A program made the position numbers and the translations under genes. The notes under the pieces were generated by a model that saw nothing but the letters and a program-made list of their open reading frames with translations, was not told where the DNA came from and searched no databases. Of a stretch of DNA of 64,000 bases, positions 51,383 through 60,318 are shown piece after piece. Position 1 is the first letter of the stretch; each line of letters opens with the position of its first letter. The DNA is from Desulfobaculum bizertense DSM 18034 (lineage in GTDB: Bacteria; Desulfobacterota; Desulfovibrionia; Desulfovibrionales; Desulfovibrionaceae), in NCBI RefSeq assembly GCF_900167065.1, contig NZ_FUYA01000001.1, positions 248,001-312,000 on the forward strand, in the 5' to 3' direction.

Positions 51383-52669
51383 CTACCGGATGGACTGTAC
51401 TGCCTCGGTTGCGGCCTTTTGTTCGTCGAGGATACTGTTGAGGTACGCGATAATGTGCATCGCAGTTGTCTTGTGTTGCACCTTTTGTGCATAGCGCTGG
51501 AGCAGGGAGCGTGTTGCTTTCCAGTCTTTTTGGTGCCAGCAGGCATACGCAGCGGTCAGGAGCAGGGTCGGGGAGCTGAGAGCCTGTTTCTCTGCCGTGG
51601 CGAGCGTGCTTCGGCATCCCACAAAGTCCATGCTCTGGAGCTGAATGCGGGCAATGGCTTCAAGCACAGCCTGCGAAGGGCTGATAGCGAATCGTTTTTG
51701 AAGCCGGGTAATGGCCTGTGCACTGTGCCCTGATTCTGCAAGCTGCTGAGCCGTGAGAATGACGTGGCGTTCGCGGCGGGCTGCTGCCTTTTTTGAGAGC
51801 GTTTCACTCTTGCCCGCACGTTCCGCTTTGAGCTGGCAACGCAGGGCTTGCTGCGGGGCATTGATCTGGAGATACATGCGTGCAAGCTGTCGCCACTGTG
51901 CAGGGCGGGGAGCCTTGAGTGCATAGGCGATTTCCAGTGCTCCACAGGCTTTTTCATAGCGGGAATGCAGCAGGTGAATCTGAGCCAGAAGCTGGAGGAG
52001 TTGTGGTTGGTCAGCTTTCGCATCAAGACTGGCCTGAAGGTATTTTTGAGCAAGAGCGGTCTGTTTTTGCTGGATGCTCACGTAGGCAAAGAGTTCCAGC
52101 CATGAGCGCCTGTGTGGAGTGTGTGAGGCGAGAAGACGCGTCATGAGCCGCATGGAACGGGAGAAATTTTCATCAGCGTAGGCCTCGGCTCCGGCCCAGT
52201 AGAGAAGGGACGGGTTGCGAGGGGTACTTACAGCGTAGGCATTTTCGTAGACCGTGGATGCCGTGGCATGTTTGCCCATGCCTGCAAGGCTTACGGCGTA
52301 GTTTTGGGCCAATGCTGGGTCTTTGGGAAAAAGGGCGTAGCCCTTGGCAAGGATGGCATGGCTCGCTGCTGGCTTCTTTGCTTCAAAGTAGCAATTGCCA
52401 AGCATGAGAAAAACGCTGGGGTCTGGGTTATTGGGATGTTTTTTCAGATAGCGTTCAAGCGTTGTGGTCGCTTTGACCGCTTCGCCTTTTTCCTGATGCT
52501 GCTGCGCCGTAAAGAGTGCCTGAGCTGCTGCCCGGCTGTGGCGTTGCTGTGCTGCCTGTGCAGGAGCAGAAAGAACAAAACACAGGCAAAGAGCCGCGCA
52601 CAGGGTGCGGGCGCTGGGCAAAGATGTATACAGAGGGCAAAGCTGGCGTATGTGGATCACGAGGCGCAT
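51383..52669 (-). CDS. TPR-repeat protein of the TonB2-type module
   Basis: 428 residues. Signal peptide at about 20-40 (TLCAALCLCFVLSAPAQAA), so periplasmic. Tetratricopeptide-like repeats fill the rest (for example ALFTAQQHQEKGEAVKATTT, LMLGNCYFEAKKPAASHAIL, then AKGYALFPKDPALAQNYAVS). Last gene of the TonB energising group; TPR proteins occur in this place in TonB2 clusters of Vibrio and Shewanella. It probably helps TonB work at the outer membrane or organises the complex. AGGA before ATG 52669. Confidence 0.8.
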   Translation of the reverse strand: MRLVIHIRQLCPLYTSLPSARTLCAALCLCFVLSAPAQAAQQRHSRAAAQALFTAQQHQEKGEAVKATTTLERYLKKHPNNPDPSVFLMLGNCYFEAKKPAASHAILAKGYALFPKDPALAQNYAVSLAGMGKHATASTVYENAYAVSTPRNPSLLYWAGAEAYADENFSRSMRLMTRLLASHTPHRRSWLELFAYVSIQQKQTALAQKYLQASLDAKADQPQLLQLLAQIHLLHSRYEKACGALEIAYALKAPRPAQWRQLARMYLQINAPQQALRCQLKAERAGKSETLSKKAAARRERHVILTAQQLAESGHSAQAITRLQKRFAISPSQAVLEAIARIQLQSMDFVGCRSTLATAEKQALSSPTLLLTAAYACWHQKDWKATRSLLQRYAQKVQHKTTAMHIIAYLNSILDEQKAATEAVQSIR

Positions 52670-52674
52670 AGGTC

Positions 52675-53346
52675 CTAGGAATTCAGGTTAAAGCGAAGTG
52701 GCACCTCGACCCATGTGGGGACGGGTTTGCCATCCAGCACACCGGGGCGAAAACGCCAGCGGCGTACAGCATTGAGCACGCTTTTTTCAAAGACATTTTG
52801 GGGCTTGGCCGAAAGAATCGTGATTTTGGAGACCCGGCCATGCTCATCAACCATGAAGCGGACCCGGACAACGCCTGTTATTCCTGCCCGGCGTGCATCA
52901 TAGGGATACACCGGGTTGACAGGATGGCTCAGGCGTGGAGGCGTGTCGACTTCTCCAAGTTCAAAGCCCTTGAGTCCCGGAAGACTGGCCTGCCCGCTTT
53001 CAAAGAATGATGGGTCGATTTTTTGCGCGGCAATCATGGGCGGCGCGGCATCCAGCTGGAGCCGGGGCATGAGCGGCTGTATTTTTGTCTTCTGCGGGAT
53101 GCTTTTTTTGGGCAGGGCGGTTTTGATGACTTTGGGCTTTTTGCGCTCCTGTTCGAATTTTTTTCGCCGGGAATTGCGCACCTTCCGCTCTGGCTTGGGG
53201 AGCGTCGCAAGGCTAAACGGTTCCTCATAGCGAGGAAGAGCCGGGGCCTGTTTGGTCTGGGTCAGGAGTGGCAGTCCGCAAAAAAGGAGCAGGTTGACCA
53301 CGAGCGCGAGCGCCAGAACGCCAAGCATTCGCACAGGCGAACTCAT
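52675..53346 (-). CDS. tonB: TonB energy-transducing protein
   Basis: 223 residues. N-terminal membrane helix (about 8-28, LALALVVNLLLFCGLPLLTQ), Pro/Lys-rich periplasmic linker (about 40-110), C-terminal TonB domain (about 140-220) with HPVNPVYPYDARRAGITGVV, then the last strand VEVPLRFNL. It links the membrane proton-motive force to the outer-membrane receptor. Its start overlaps the exbD stop by 4 bp, and the TPR gene follows 5 bp later. Confidence 0.92.
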   Translation of the reverse strand: MSSPVRMLGVLALALVVNLLLFCGLPLLTQTKQAPALPRYEEPFSLATLPKPERKVRNSRRKKFEQERKKPKVIKTALPKKSIPQKTKIQPLMPRLQLDAAPPMIAAQKIDPSFFESGQASLPGLKGFELGEVDTPPRLSHPVNPVYPYDARRAGITGVVRVRFMVDEHGRVSKITILSAKPQNVFEKSVLNAVRRWRFRPGVLDGKPVPTWVEVPLRFNLNS

Positions 53347-53756
53347 TCAGCTCTCCTTGCGGCAACGCTGACGTTTTTTGCTCCGGCCAGACGGCAGGCA
53401 TCGAGCACCTGAATCACTGTGCCGGTTCGGCTTTCCCGATCTGCGGCAATCACGACGCCGCCGCCGGGCGTTTCGGCCAAAAAGCGCTCAACGCGTGCCC
53501 GGACAAGACGGACGTCTACAGTCCGGCCGCCAATGTAGACCAGCCCTTCGCTGGTGACGCCAATGACCATGCCCGCCTTGCTTTTGGAGACGGCAGTCTG
53601 TGCTGTGGGGCGTTTGACGTCTACGCCAGACTCCCGAACAAAGTTTGTCGTGACCAGAAAGAAGATGAGCAGAATAAAAATCATGTCGATAAGCGGGGCC
53701 ATGTTCAGCTCTACACCAGAGCGGCGCCGCCTTCGGCTGTATCGTAAGCTTTTCAT
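53343..53756 (-). CDS. exbD: ExbD-family protein
   Basis: 137 residues from ATG 53756, which overlaps the upstream exbB stop by 4 bp; a longer frame would overlap more. The hallmark NMAPLIDMIFILLIFFLVTT (about 18-37) contains the membrane helix with the key Asp (in LIDM). A periplasmic domain follows (about 45-135). With ExbB it forms the proton channel that powers TonB. Confidence 0.93.
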   Translation of the reverse strand: MKSLRYSRRRRRSGVELNMAPLIDMIFILLIFFLVTTNFVRESGVDVKRPTAQTAVSKSKAGMVIGVTSEGLVYIGGRTVDVRLVRARVERFLAETPGGGVVIAADRESRTGTVIQVLDACRLAGAKNVSVAARRAE

Positions 53757-54358
53757 GCGGTCTCCACAGAAAAAGAGTCCCGCGCAAGGCGAAGACAAAA
53801 ACGTTCCATCCGTTCCCGCAGATCTCGGGTGCGGCGCTGAATCATGTTGGCTGCCAAGAGTCCCGGAACAGCAACGACCAGCCCGGTCTGGGTGGTGATG
53901 AGTGCTGCGGAAATGCCGCCAGCCATTGCCCGTGCGTTGCCTGTGCCAAAGAGCGTAATCGCCTGAAAGGTTTCAATCATTCCGGAAACCGTTCCAAAGA
54001 GTCCAAGGAGTGGGGCGATGGCGGCGAGCACGTACACTGTGGACGAGAGGCGCTCGGCCTTGCGTTCCTCAATCTGGCGCAGAGTATCAAGCAGGCGCCT
54101 GTTGCGCTTGGGGTTCTCGCTTTTTCCTTTGCGCCATCCTTTCAGAATTGTCTCCTGCCATGCGCTGCACTGGGATTCTGCTCCGCCCCGAAGTGCCCCA
54201 TACTGTTCAAGGGGCAATTCCTCCCGCTGAATGCGCTCCAGCTCAAATATTTTCCAGAGCGCAATCCACCACAGGGCAAGGGAGACCATACCCAGAGGAA
54301 TCATGACCGGTCCGCCAGCGCGGAGAAAGTCACACAGGCCTGTCCACAGCTCAGCCAC
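53753..54358 (-). CDS. exbB: ExbB/TolQ-family protein (short)
   Basis: 201 residues. Three membrane helices: about 18-38 (MIPLGMVSLALWWIALWKIF), about 112-132 (LAAIAPLLGLFGTVSGMIET with the family GxFGT motif) and about 155-177. The usual channel residues (Thr in GTVSGM) are present. Short ExbB2-type partner to the long TtpC-like protein encoded just upstream; overlaps it by 8 bp and exbD by 4 bp. Confidence 0.9.
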   Translation of the reverse strand: MAELWTGLCDFLRAGGPVMIPLGMVSLALWWIALWKIFELERIQREELPLEQYGALRGGAESQCSAWQETILKGWRKGKSENPKRNRRLLDTLRQIEERKAERLSSTVYVLAAIAPLLGLFGTVSGMIETFQAITLFGTGNARAMAGGISAALITTQTGLVVAVPGLLAANMIQRRTRDLRERMERFCLRLARDSFSVETA

Positions 54359-55802
54359 GGGTGTTCTCCTGTGGCGTGTCGGTCAGCTCAAGGGCCAGTC
54401 CTGCACCCTTTTCTTCCATGTCTCCAATAAGGGCATCAACCCGGCGTTCCAGCAGGTGGTGGGCCACCATGATGGGAATGGCAACGGCCAGACCAAGCTG
54501 GGTGGTGATAAGTGCCTCGGAGATACCGCCGGACATCATGCGGGGATTGCCTGCGCCAAAGAGTGTAATGGTCTGGAATGTGTCGATCATGCCTGTGACC
54601 GTGCCGAGCAGGCCCAGAAGTGGGGCAATGGCAGCGAGCACAGAAAGCGTGGGCAGGAAGCGTTCGAGCCGGGGAAGTTCGTGCAGCAGGCCTTCCTGCA
54701 TGGCGTCTTCGAGCTGTTCACGGCTGATGTGCTTGACGCGAAGCATGCCCAGAAGCACCCGGCAGCTTGGCGAGGACTGGTGCGTTTCGCAGAAGCTGGC
54801 GCATTTGCTCCAGTCTTTATTGTGGAGCAGGGGGAGCAGCTCTTTTTCCATGCTCCGGTTTGCAGAGTGGATGCGCCACAAGGAAACACAGCGTTCCAGA
54901 ATGAGGATAAGGGCAGCCAGTCCAACAAGGACAATGGGCCAGACGAGCAGTCCGCCAGATTCCAGCCAGCCCCGGACGTCGTTATTCTTGGCAAGGCGGG
55001 TGAATATGGCACCCCCGGAGAGGTCCACGGGAACAGTGGCAATTTCGCCCGCCTGAATATTTTTCATGGGAGCTGCAGCGTCCCGGTCTGCCTCGGTCGC
55101 AACCGCGCTGAACTGGAGACCAGCAGCATCAGGCTGGAGAAAGCCCATGTCGGAGTCACTCAGGTAGCTCGTGCTAAAGCGGCCAACACGAAGCAGCGTG
55201 CCTGTGGCTTTACGGCCGTTGCGGTCCAGAAAGTCGCCCTGCCGAAGTTTCACTTCGCCTGTTGCAGTGATTTCATCAAAGTACAGGTTTGCCAGTTCCC
55301 GAATGTCCTGCATACCGGGGAAGCTGTCTGTATCGAGCAGGCGGGAGCTGATAACCGGGCGCGACGGATACTCTACAGAAATAGGGTTCTGCTGCGAGAG
55401 CTTGTCCGCTTCTTTGGCGCTGGTGCGAATGGTGCCTTCAATGGCGTGCATAACATCCTGCTGTTCGGCAAGTTCATCACGCAGACGGTCTTCTTTCTTG
55501 AGCAGGCCGTCGAATTCTTTTTCCAGCTTTTTCATGCGGGCATTGAGGTCTGCAACACGAGCTCTGCGAGCGGCAATGTCTGCGCGCAGGGCTTTTTTTT
55601 GTGCCGCAATATCCTGCTGACCCAGAGCTGTCTGCTGCGCAGACTCTGTGGCCTGTGCGCGCAGGGCTTTTTGGGCGCGGGTAAAATTCTGGTCCTGAGC
55701 GTCAGCACAAAAGCCAAGGCTCATGCTCCAGAGCAGGAAAATCAGAGTCCACAGAACAACAACGCTGAGTTTGCTCAGTCGTGAAATTTTTTGGCAACTC
55801 AT
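54351..55802 (-). CDS. TtpC-type long ExbB protein
   Basis: 483 residues. A signal/helix (about 10-30, LSVVVLWTLIFLLWSMSLGF) leads to a periplasmic coiled coil (about 38-110) and a beta-rich periplasmic part (about 120-250). The C-terminal ExbB-like channel domain (about 265-470) has helices at about 268-290, then LSVLAAIAPLLGLLGTVTGM (about 388-407) and LGLAVAIPIMVAHHLL. This is the layout of TtpC in Vibrio TonB2 systems, which need both a long and a short ExbB. Overlaps its neighbours on both sides. Confidence 0.87.
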   Translation of the reverse strand: MSCQKISRLSKLSVVVLWTLIFLLWSMSLGFCADAQDQNFTRAQKALRAQATESAQQTALGQQDIAAQKKALRADIAARRARVADLNARMKKLEKEFDGLLKKEDRLRDELAEQQDVMHAIEGTIRTSAKEADKLSQQNPISVEYPSRPVISSRLLDTDSFPGMQDIRELANLYFDEITATGEVKLRQGDFLDRNGRKATGTLLRVGRFSTSYLSDSDMGFLQPDAAGLQFSAVATEADRDAAAPMKNIQAGEIATVPVDLSGGAIFTRLAKNNDVRGWLESGGLLVWPIVLVGLAALILILERCVSLWRIHSANRSMEKELLPLLHNKDWSKCASFCETHQSSPSCRVLLGMLRVKHISREQLEDAMQEGLLHELPRLERFLPTLSVLAAIAPLLGLLGTVTGMIDTFQTITLFGAGNPRMMSGGISEALITTQLGLAVAIPIMVAHHLLERRVDALIGDMEEKGAGLALELTDTPQENTRG

Positions 55803-56572
55803 TCGGTCACTCCAAGAGGAAGAAGAAGCAGTCCTGCCGGGCGGCGGCGCATGGCAATGTCTATGCCCTGCTGGACGGAACGGGCGGCGTCGGTATCGAG
55901 TTTTTCCCAGCTGGAGCTGGTCTTGTCCCAGACGCAGGAGAGAGTTCCGTCTGCACTGCGGAAGAACTGGGCTACGCGGCCAAGACGAAGCAGGGTGCCC
56001 TGTCGCTTGGCGCCATCAATGTCCTGAAGTGTCTCTGTGGCACTCAGTCCGTGACCGTATTCAGCCTCAACCTGAAGAGCTTCCATCACCCGGCGAAGTT
56101 TTTCACTCAGCGGCAGGTGGTAGTCATTCAGGGAGTCCTGCAAAAAGCGCAGACGCTGTTCCCGTTCTTTTTTCAAAAAGGGCAGGTCGTGTTCAATCAG
56201 CTGCCCAATGCGCGTGGCGGTCTGGTCCAGAAAAGGCTCCAGCTCGCGCTCAATGCGGGCAAATACGGTTTTGCGGCGTTCCAGCTCAGCAATGCTTTTT
56301 TTCTGCGCGGCAATGTAGGCTTCATATTTTTGGCAGCGAAACGTGAGCCAGTCTTCCTGCGCCGCCAGTTCGCGCTGGTTCGCAAGGAGGGCTTCTTTTT
56401 CTGCCGCCCATGCTTCGGCACGTTTTTGGGCAGCAACGGACTGTGAAATTTCTTTGTGCACAAGCGACTGGGTGCGCTGCATGGCAGAGCTGGCCTGTGC
56501 GGTGGACCCAAGGCTCAGCACTGCGGCAAGGGCAAGGCTGAGGCAGGTTCCGGTGTGTCGTGTGTATGGCAT
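55799..56572 (-). CDS. DUF3450 periplasmic coiled-coil protein
   Basis: 257 residues. Signal peptide (LSLALAAVLSLGSTAQA, about 11-27), a long coiled coil (about 40-140) and a C-terminal part with HDLPFLKKEREQRLRFLQDS and LSEKLRRVMEALQVEAEYGH (about 155-195). This matches the DUF3450 family that accompanies TtpC-ExbB-ExbD-TonB groups. It probably helps the long ExbB in the periplasm. Overlaps the ttpC start by 4 bp. Confidence 0.85.
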   Translation of the reverse strand: MPYTRHTGTCLSLALAAVLSLGSTAQASSAMQRTQSLVHKEISQSVAAQKRAEAWAAEKEALLANQRELAAQEDWLTFRCQKYEAYIAAQKKSIAELERRKTVFARIERELEPFLDQTATRIGQLIEHDLPFLKKEREQRLRFLQDSLNDYHLPLSEKLRRVMEALQVEAEYGHGLSATETLQDIDGAKRQGTLLRLGRVAQFFRSADGTLSCVWDKTSSSWEKLDTDAARSVQQGIDIAMRRRPAGLLLLPLGVTE

Positions 56573-56596
56573 ATGTCTCTCGGTGACGTCGTTGCG

Positions 56597-57418
56597 TTAG
56601 GAGTTGCTCTGTGCTTTTGGGTAACCGTCCAGGACCGGAGCTTCAAGGGCTTTTTCTGGCAAAAAGAGTTCCAGACCTTCGCGTGTGGTGATGCGCCGGG
56701 TTGGAGTCTCATAGAGGTCACTCAGGGCACAGGGACGCATGACCTCGGAGCAGGGGCCTTGCGCAATGACTGTGCCTTTTTTGAGCATGACCACGGTGTC
56801 TGCAAAGATACGGGCCAGATTCGGGTCATGCAGGGTGGCGACCACTCGTGTTCCCCGCTCCCGGCACAGGGTGCGGATGCGGGAGAGCAGACTGTACTGG
56901 TTATTAAAATCAAGGTGGTTGGTTGGTTCGTCCATGAGCAGAGTCTCACGGGTTTGCAGGAGCGCGCGGGCCAAAAGCACACACTGGCGCTCACCACCAG
57001 AAATACGGTTAAAATTCCTGTGGGCCAGATGGTCGGCACTGAGCTTTTTAAGAATGTCTCCGGCTGCGGCATAGTCTGCCTCGGAGGGGCGGGACATGGC
57101 GCCAAGGTAGGCTGTTCGGCCCATGACAACGACATCCAGAACAGAAAAAGGGAAAATTTCTCCGTGCTCCTGCGGAACAAGGCTCATCATTCTGGCAACG
57201 CTTTCGCGTCCGGCCGAGAGCATGTCTTGCCCTGCCACGCTAACGCTTCCGCTGCCCGCGGGGAGCAGGCCACACAGACAGGAGAGCAGGGTGGATTTGC
57301 CAGAACCATTGCGGCCAAGAATGGCGCAGAACTGGCCGCGCTTCACCTGAAAACTGACATCGTTCAGGATCTGCTTGCTGCCATAGGAAAAACTCAGCTT
57401 GGAACAGACAAGACTCAT
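56597..57418 (-). CDS. ABC importer ATPase (siderophore/cobalamin type)
   Basis: 273 residues. Walker A GRNGSGKST (about 35-43), signature ISGGERQCVLLARAL (about 139-153), Walker B LLMDEPTNHLD (about 161-171), H-loop in ATLHDPN. Closest in type to FepC/BtuD-like ATPases. It powers the adjacent permease. Overlaps the permease gene by 4 bp. Substrate not told by sequence. Confidence 0.9.
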   Translation of the reverse strand: MSLVCSKLSFSYGSKQILNDVSFQVKRGQFCAILGRNGSGKSTLLSCLCGLLPAGSGSVSVAGQDMLSAGRESVARMMSLVPQEHGEIFPFSVLDVVVMGRTAYLGAMSRPSEADYAAAGDILKKLSADHLAHRNFNRISGGERQCVLLARALLQTRETLLMDEPTNHLDFNNQYSLLSRIRTLCRERGTRVVATLHDPNLARIFADTVVMLKKGTVIAQGPCSEVMRPCALSDLYETPTRRITTREGLELFLPEKALEAPVLDGYPKAQSNS

Positions 57419-58455
57419 GACCAGCCACTCCCGCGATTTTTGTAGAGCAGAAAAGCGAAGAACGGTGCGCCGGTAAAGGCCGTAATCACGCTGATGGGAA
57501 TCTCGGCACCGCTGAGGCTTCGGGCTGCGGTATCGGCAAGGAGCAGAAAAATTGCTCCGGTAAGCGTGGACACCGGGAGCATGTGCTCATGGTTGGGACC
57601 AACAAGTGTACGGGCAATGTGGGGAATAACCAGACCGACCCAGCCAACCTGTCCACAGGTGGCAACACTCACGGCGACAGCCATTGAACTGGTGGTGATG
57701 AACAGGATGCGCCACGGTTTGGGATTGACGCCAAGAGAGAGAGCCTGTGCATCGCCAAGGGAAAGGATGTTGAGCCTGTAGCAAAAGAGATGGGCAAGGA
57801 TGATTGCCCCGCCCACCAGTGGGGCGGCGATGGCGAGTTCATTCCATGAGGCCCGGCTCATGCTTCCCATAATCCAGAAAACAATAGCGGGAAGCTCATT
57901 GTACGGATCGGCCATGTATTTGAGTGTAGTGATGCCCGCGTTAAAAACTGAGAGCACAACCAGACCTGCCAGCACCAGCACCAGCATGGGCTTGACCGCA
58001 ACGGCCTTGGCAATAAGCAGGGCGCAACCTACAGCCAGCAGGCCAAAGGCAAAAGCCAGAGCCTGAATGCCAAAGAATTCGACACCGGGAACAACAAAGC
58101 CCAGAGCAGCGCCAAAGGTGGCACCTGCGGAGACGCCAAGAATATCTGGCGAGACAAGCGGGTTACGGAAAAGTCCCTGATACACGGCGCCAGACAGGGC
58201 AAGCCCGGCCCCCACAAGCGCCGTCATGATGCAGCGCGGAAGGCGAACCCAAAACAGGGCAATGGCCTGAGTGTGCAGGCTGTGATCGGCAAGATCTGGA
58301 TGCACAAGAGCCTGAAAGAGCAGGGGCAGGTCTGTGAGCTTGATTGAAATACGGCCAATTCCAAGGGAGAGCGCAAAGACAAGCACAAGAAGGAGGCCAA
58401 GCAGAAGCGTGGTCTTTCGGGCGCGGCTGCGAGAGGTCTGGGTTCCTGTGTTCAT
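57415..58455 (-). CDS. FecCD-family ABC permease
   Basis: 346 residues with about ten membrane helices. Typical FecCD stretches: RLPRCIMTALVGAGLALSGA (about 72-91), NPLVSPDILGVSAGATFGAA (about 98-117), then GSMSRASWNELAI and GWVGLVIPHIARTLVGPNHE. It forms the membrane channel for a metal-chelate such as siderophore, haem or cobalamin. Overlaps both neighbours by 4 bp. Confidence 0.93.
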   Translation of the reverse strand: MNTGTQTSRSRARKTTLLLGLLLVLVFALSLGIGRISIKLTDLPLLFQALVHPDLADHSLHTQAIALFWVRLPRCIMTALVGAGLALSGAVYQGLFRNPLVSPDILGVSAGATFGAALGFVVPGVEFFGIQALAFAFGLLAVGCALLIAKAVAVKPMLVLVLAGLVVLSVFNAGITTLKYMADPYNELPAIVFWIMGSMSRASWNELAIAAPLVGGAIILAHLFCYRLNILSLGDAQALSLGVNPKPWRILFITTSSMAVAVSVATCGQVGWVGLVIPHIARTLVGPNHEHMLPVSTLTGAIFLLLADTAARSLSGAEIPISVITAFTGAPFFAFLLYKNRGSGWS

Positions 58456-59504
58456 ATGCTCTGCTCCGTAACAGGGGCAGAGTATGGGGTCATGTCTTCA
58501 AGTTTTCCATCCATTTCCCGGAAGGATTTTCCAAAAACCTGAGTATGGAAGCGGTCAATCTCGTGCAGGAGATCAACGTCTTTCATCCGCTCAGGATAGA
58601 GGCGCTTGGCCATCCACAGACTGCCAAGTGCAGAAAGCGGAGATGGAAAGTCCCATGGGGCAAGGTTGGAGGGAAAACAGTATGTTGCTCCGGTCTTGAG
58701 AGCGCGAAGCTGCGAGAAGCTGGAGCGGGAGAGCATGGAGCACGCGCCTCGCCGGGCGTGCCCCGCAATACAGAGCATGTCTGGGTTCCAGAGCAGGAGC
58801 TGTTCCGGGGAAATTTGTCGGAAGTATCCGGACAGGGCCTGCGCACAGTTGATGCCCCCGGCTTTGCGGATAATGGAGTCTTGCAGCATGTCTCCGCCAG
58901 CGGTGGACAGGAAAGACTTGGGGGAAGAAAAGTACACTGTTTTGCGCTGTGCCTCTGGAATATTGCCCGTGTATTTGGCCGCAAGATCCGTGGCATGACG
59001 CATGGCAGAAATCACTCGGGTGGCCCGTTCTGGTTCGCCGACAGCCTGTGCGATGAGGTGAAGACTTTCTTCTATTCCTGCAAAGGTCTCTGGCAGCACA
59101 AAGAGGCAGGGGATGCCATGAGATTCTAGTCTGCTGGCAAGTTCCTTTCCGTCTTTTTGGCTGTACAGAATGACAAGATCGGGGTCCACGGCAAGCAGGG
59201 ATTCAAAGTTGATTCCTGTGGACTTGCTGCCAACTGAGGGCAGGTCCTGCAACTGTGGGTAGATTTTGATCTGAAGCGGGTCGTAGCGGGAATTGCCATC
59301 AAGTCCAACAAGCCTGTCTCCTAGCCCAAGGCTCAGGGCCGTGAGTGTGGCGGGTTTGAAGGTGGTGACAATGCGGTCGACCTGTGCGGGGAGCACAACG
59401 CGGTGCCCGAGCATGTCCACCAGCTCCACAGGCTGGGCAGTGGCAGGGCCAGTGCTCAGTGCGGTGAGGCAAAAAAGCAGGAGAAAAAAGAAAAGCCGTC
59501 TCAC
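58452..59504 (-). CDS. ABC importer substrate-binding protein
   Basis: 350 residues from GTG 59504, chosen because AAGGAG lies 8 nt upstream and it overlaps the previous stop as GTGA; an ATG 30 nt further up is the alternative. Signal peptide (RRLFFFLLLFCLTALSTGPA, about 2-21). Two periplasmic lobes of BtuF/FepB type: ELVDMLGHRVVLPAQVDRIV (about 27-46), then SFARRG-like and NPDMLCIAGHARRG in the second lobe. Binds the metal-chelate brought in by the receiver and feeds the FecCD permease. Confidence 0.88.
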   Translation of the reverse strand: MRRLFFFLLLFCLTALSTGPATAQPVELVDMLGHRVVLPAQVDRIVTTFKPATLTALSLGLGDRLVGLDGNSRYDPLQIKIYPQLQDLPSVGSKSTGINFESLLAVDPDLVILYSQKDGKELASRLESHGIPCLFVLPETFAGIEESLHLIAQAVGEPERATRVISAMRHATDLAAKYTGNIPEAQRKTVYFSSPKSFLSTAGGDMLQDSIIRKAGGINCAQALSGYFRQISPEQLLLWNPDMLCIAGHARRGACSMLSRSSFSQLRALKTGATYCFPSNLAPWDFPSPLSALGSLWMAKRLYPERMKDVDLLHEIDRFHTQVFGKSFREMDGKLEDMTPYSAPVTEQSI

Positions 59505-60313
59505 GATGTATGCTCCTTGGAGAGTCCTCGGCAAAAAAGCCGGAATGCCAGCGGGAAAAAGCAGAGAATCATCAGGGCAGTAACGGAAAATGCGGCACTG
59601 TGAAAGGGGTTCCAGCTCAGGACAATGTCTGCCTGCATGGAGTCGCCCGGTTCTTTGGCCACAAGAAATTTTGTGAGAGTGATGCGGAGTCCATCTGGAG
59701 CCACAAAAGGTGAAAGCATCTGAATCTGGCCCTGCATCTGGGGCAGGGTGGGACCAGAAATGTGGAAAAAGACCTGATTTCGGTCTGGGTGGAACTCGTC
59801 ACGGCTCATGCGACCGCGCACGTCACGGCGGTTGAAGCGAAAGTCTTTGGGGTTGTCGCCAATAAGAATTCGGTCGATGTGCAGGGTGTAGCCCTGTGGA
59901 CTGGTGTAGCTTTCTCCTTCGGCAAGAGCAATGTCTGTGTTTTTGAAGCCAATGGTGACATCAGCAAGGTGCCCAAGCAGCACAAACACAAAGAGAATGT
60001 GCAAGGTCAGCAGCATGTAGTGCTGCATATCGATCCGACGTTTGCACTGGGGGAGCAGGCGGACACTGACGCAGGCGATGAGGTTGGCAAAAAGCAGACC
60101 TGCGGCGGCAAAGCCACAGGCAAACCAGAACAGGATGCCAAGGGAGCTGCTCCCGTTCATGAGTGCCCACTGGAGGAGCACTGTGCCGTTGATGTCTGAG
60201 AAAATATCTGGCGTTCCAAAGCGTGAAGACAGAATGCAGCCAATGATAAGCCAGACAGCAAGGGCAAGAAGGGCACTGAGTGTGCAGCTGAGAGATGCGA
60301 GTTTTTTTACCAT
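59501..60313 (-). CDS. ResB-like membrane protein
   Basis: 270 residues from ATG 60313 (the longer frame lies within the upstream gene in another frame). Four helices: about 6-28, about 48-70 (ILFWFACGFAAAGLLFANLI), about 90-112 and near the C-terminus. The first helices and spacing match shortened ResB/Ccs1, the cytochrome c assembly subunit, and the segment 115-235 is a periplasmic beta-rich domain. It would hold or pass haem on the outer side of the membrane together with the CcsA-like protein. ResB proteins of full length are larger, so this is a reduced relative. Confidence 0.6.
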   Translation of the reverse strand: MVKKLASLSCTLSALLALAVWLIIGCILSSRFGTPDIFSDINGTVLLQWALMNGSSSLGILFWFACGFAAAGLLFANLIACVSVRLLPQCKRRIDMQHYMLLTLHILFVFVLLGHLADVTIGFKNTDIALAEGESYTSPQGYTLHIDRILIGDNPKDFRFNRRDVRGRMSRDEFHPDRNQVFFHISGPTLPQMQGQIQMLSPFVAPDGLRITLTKFLVAKEPGDSMQADIVLSWNPFHSAAFSVTALMILCFFPLAFRLFCRGLSKEHTS

Positions 60314-60318
60314 GACGA

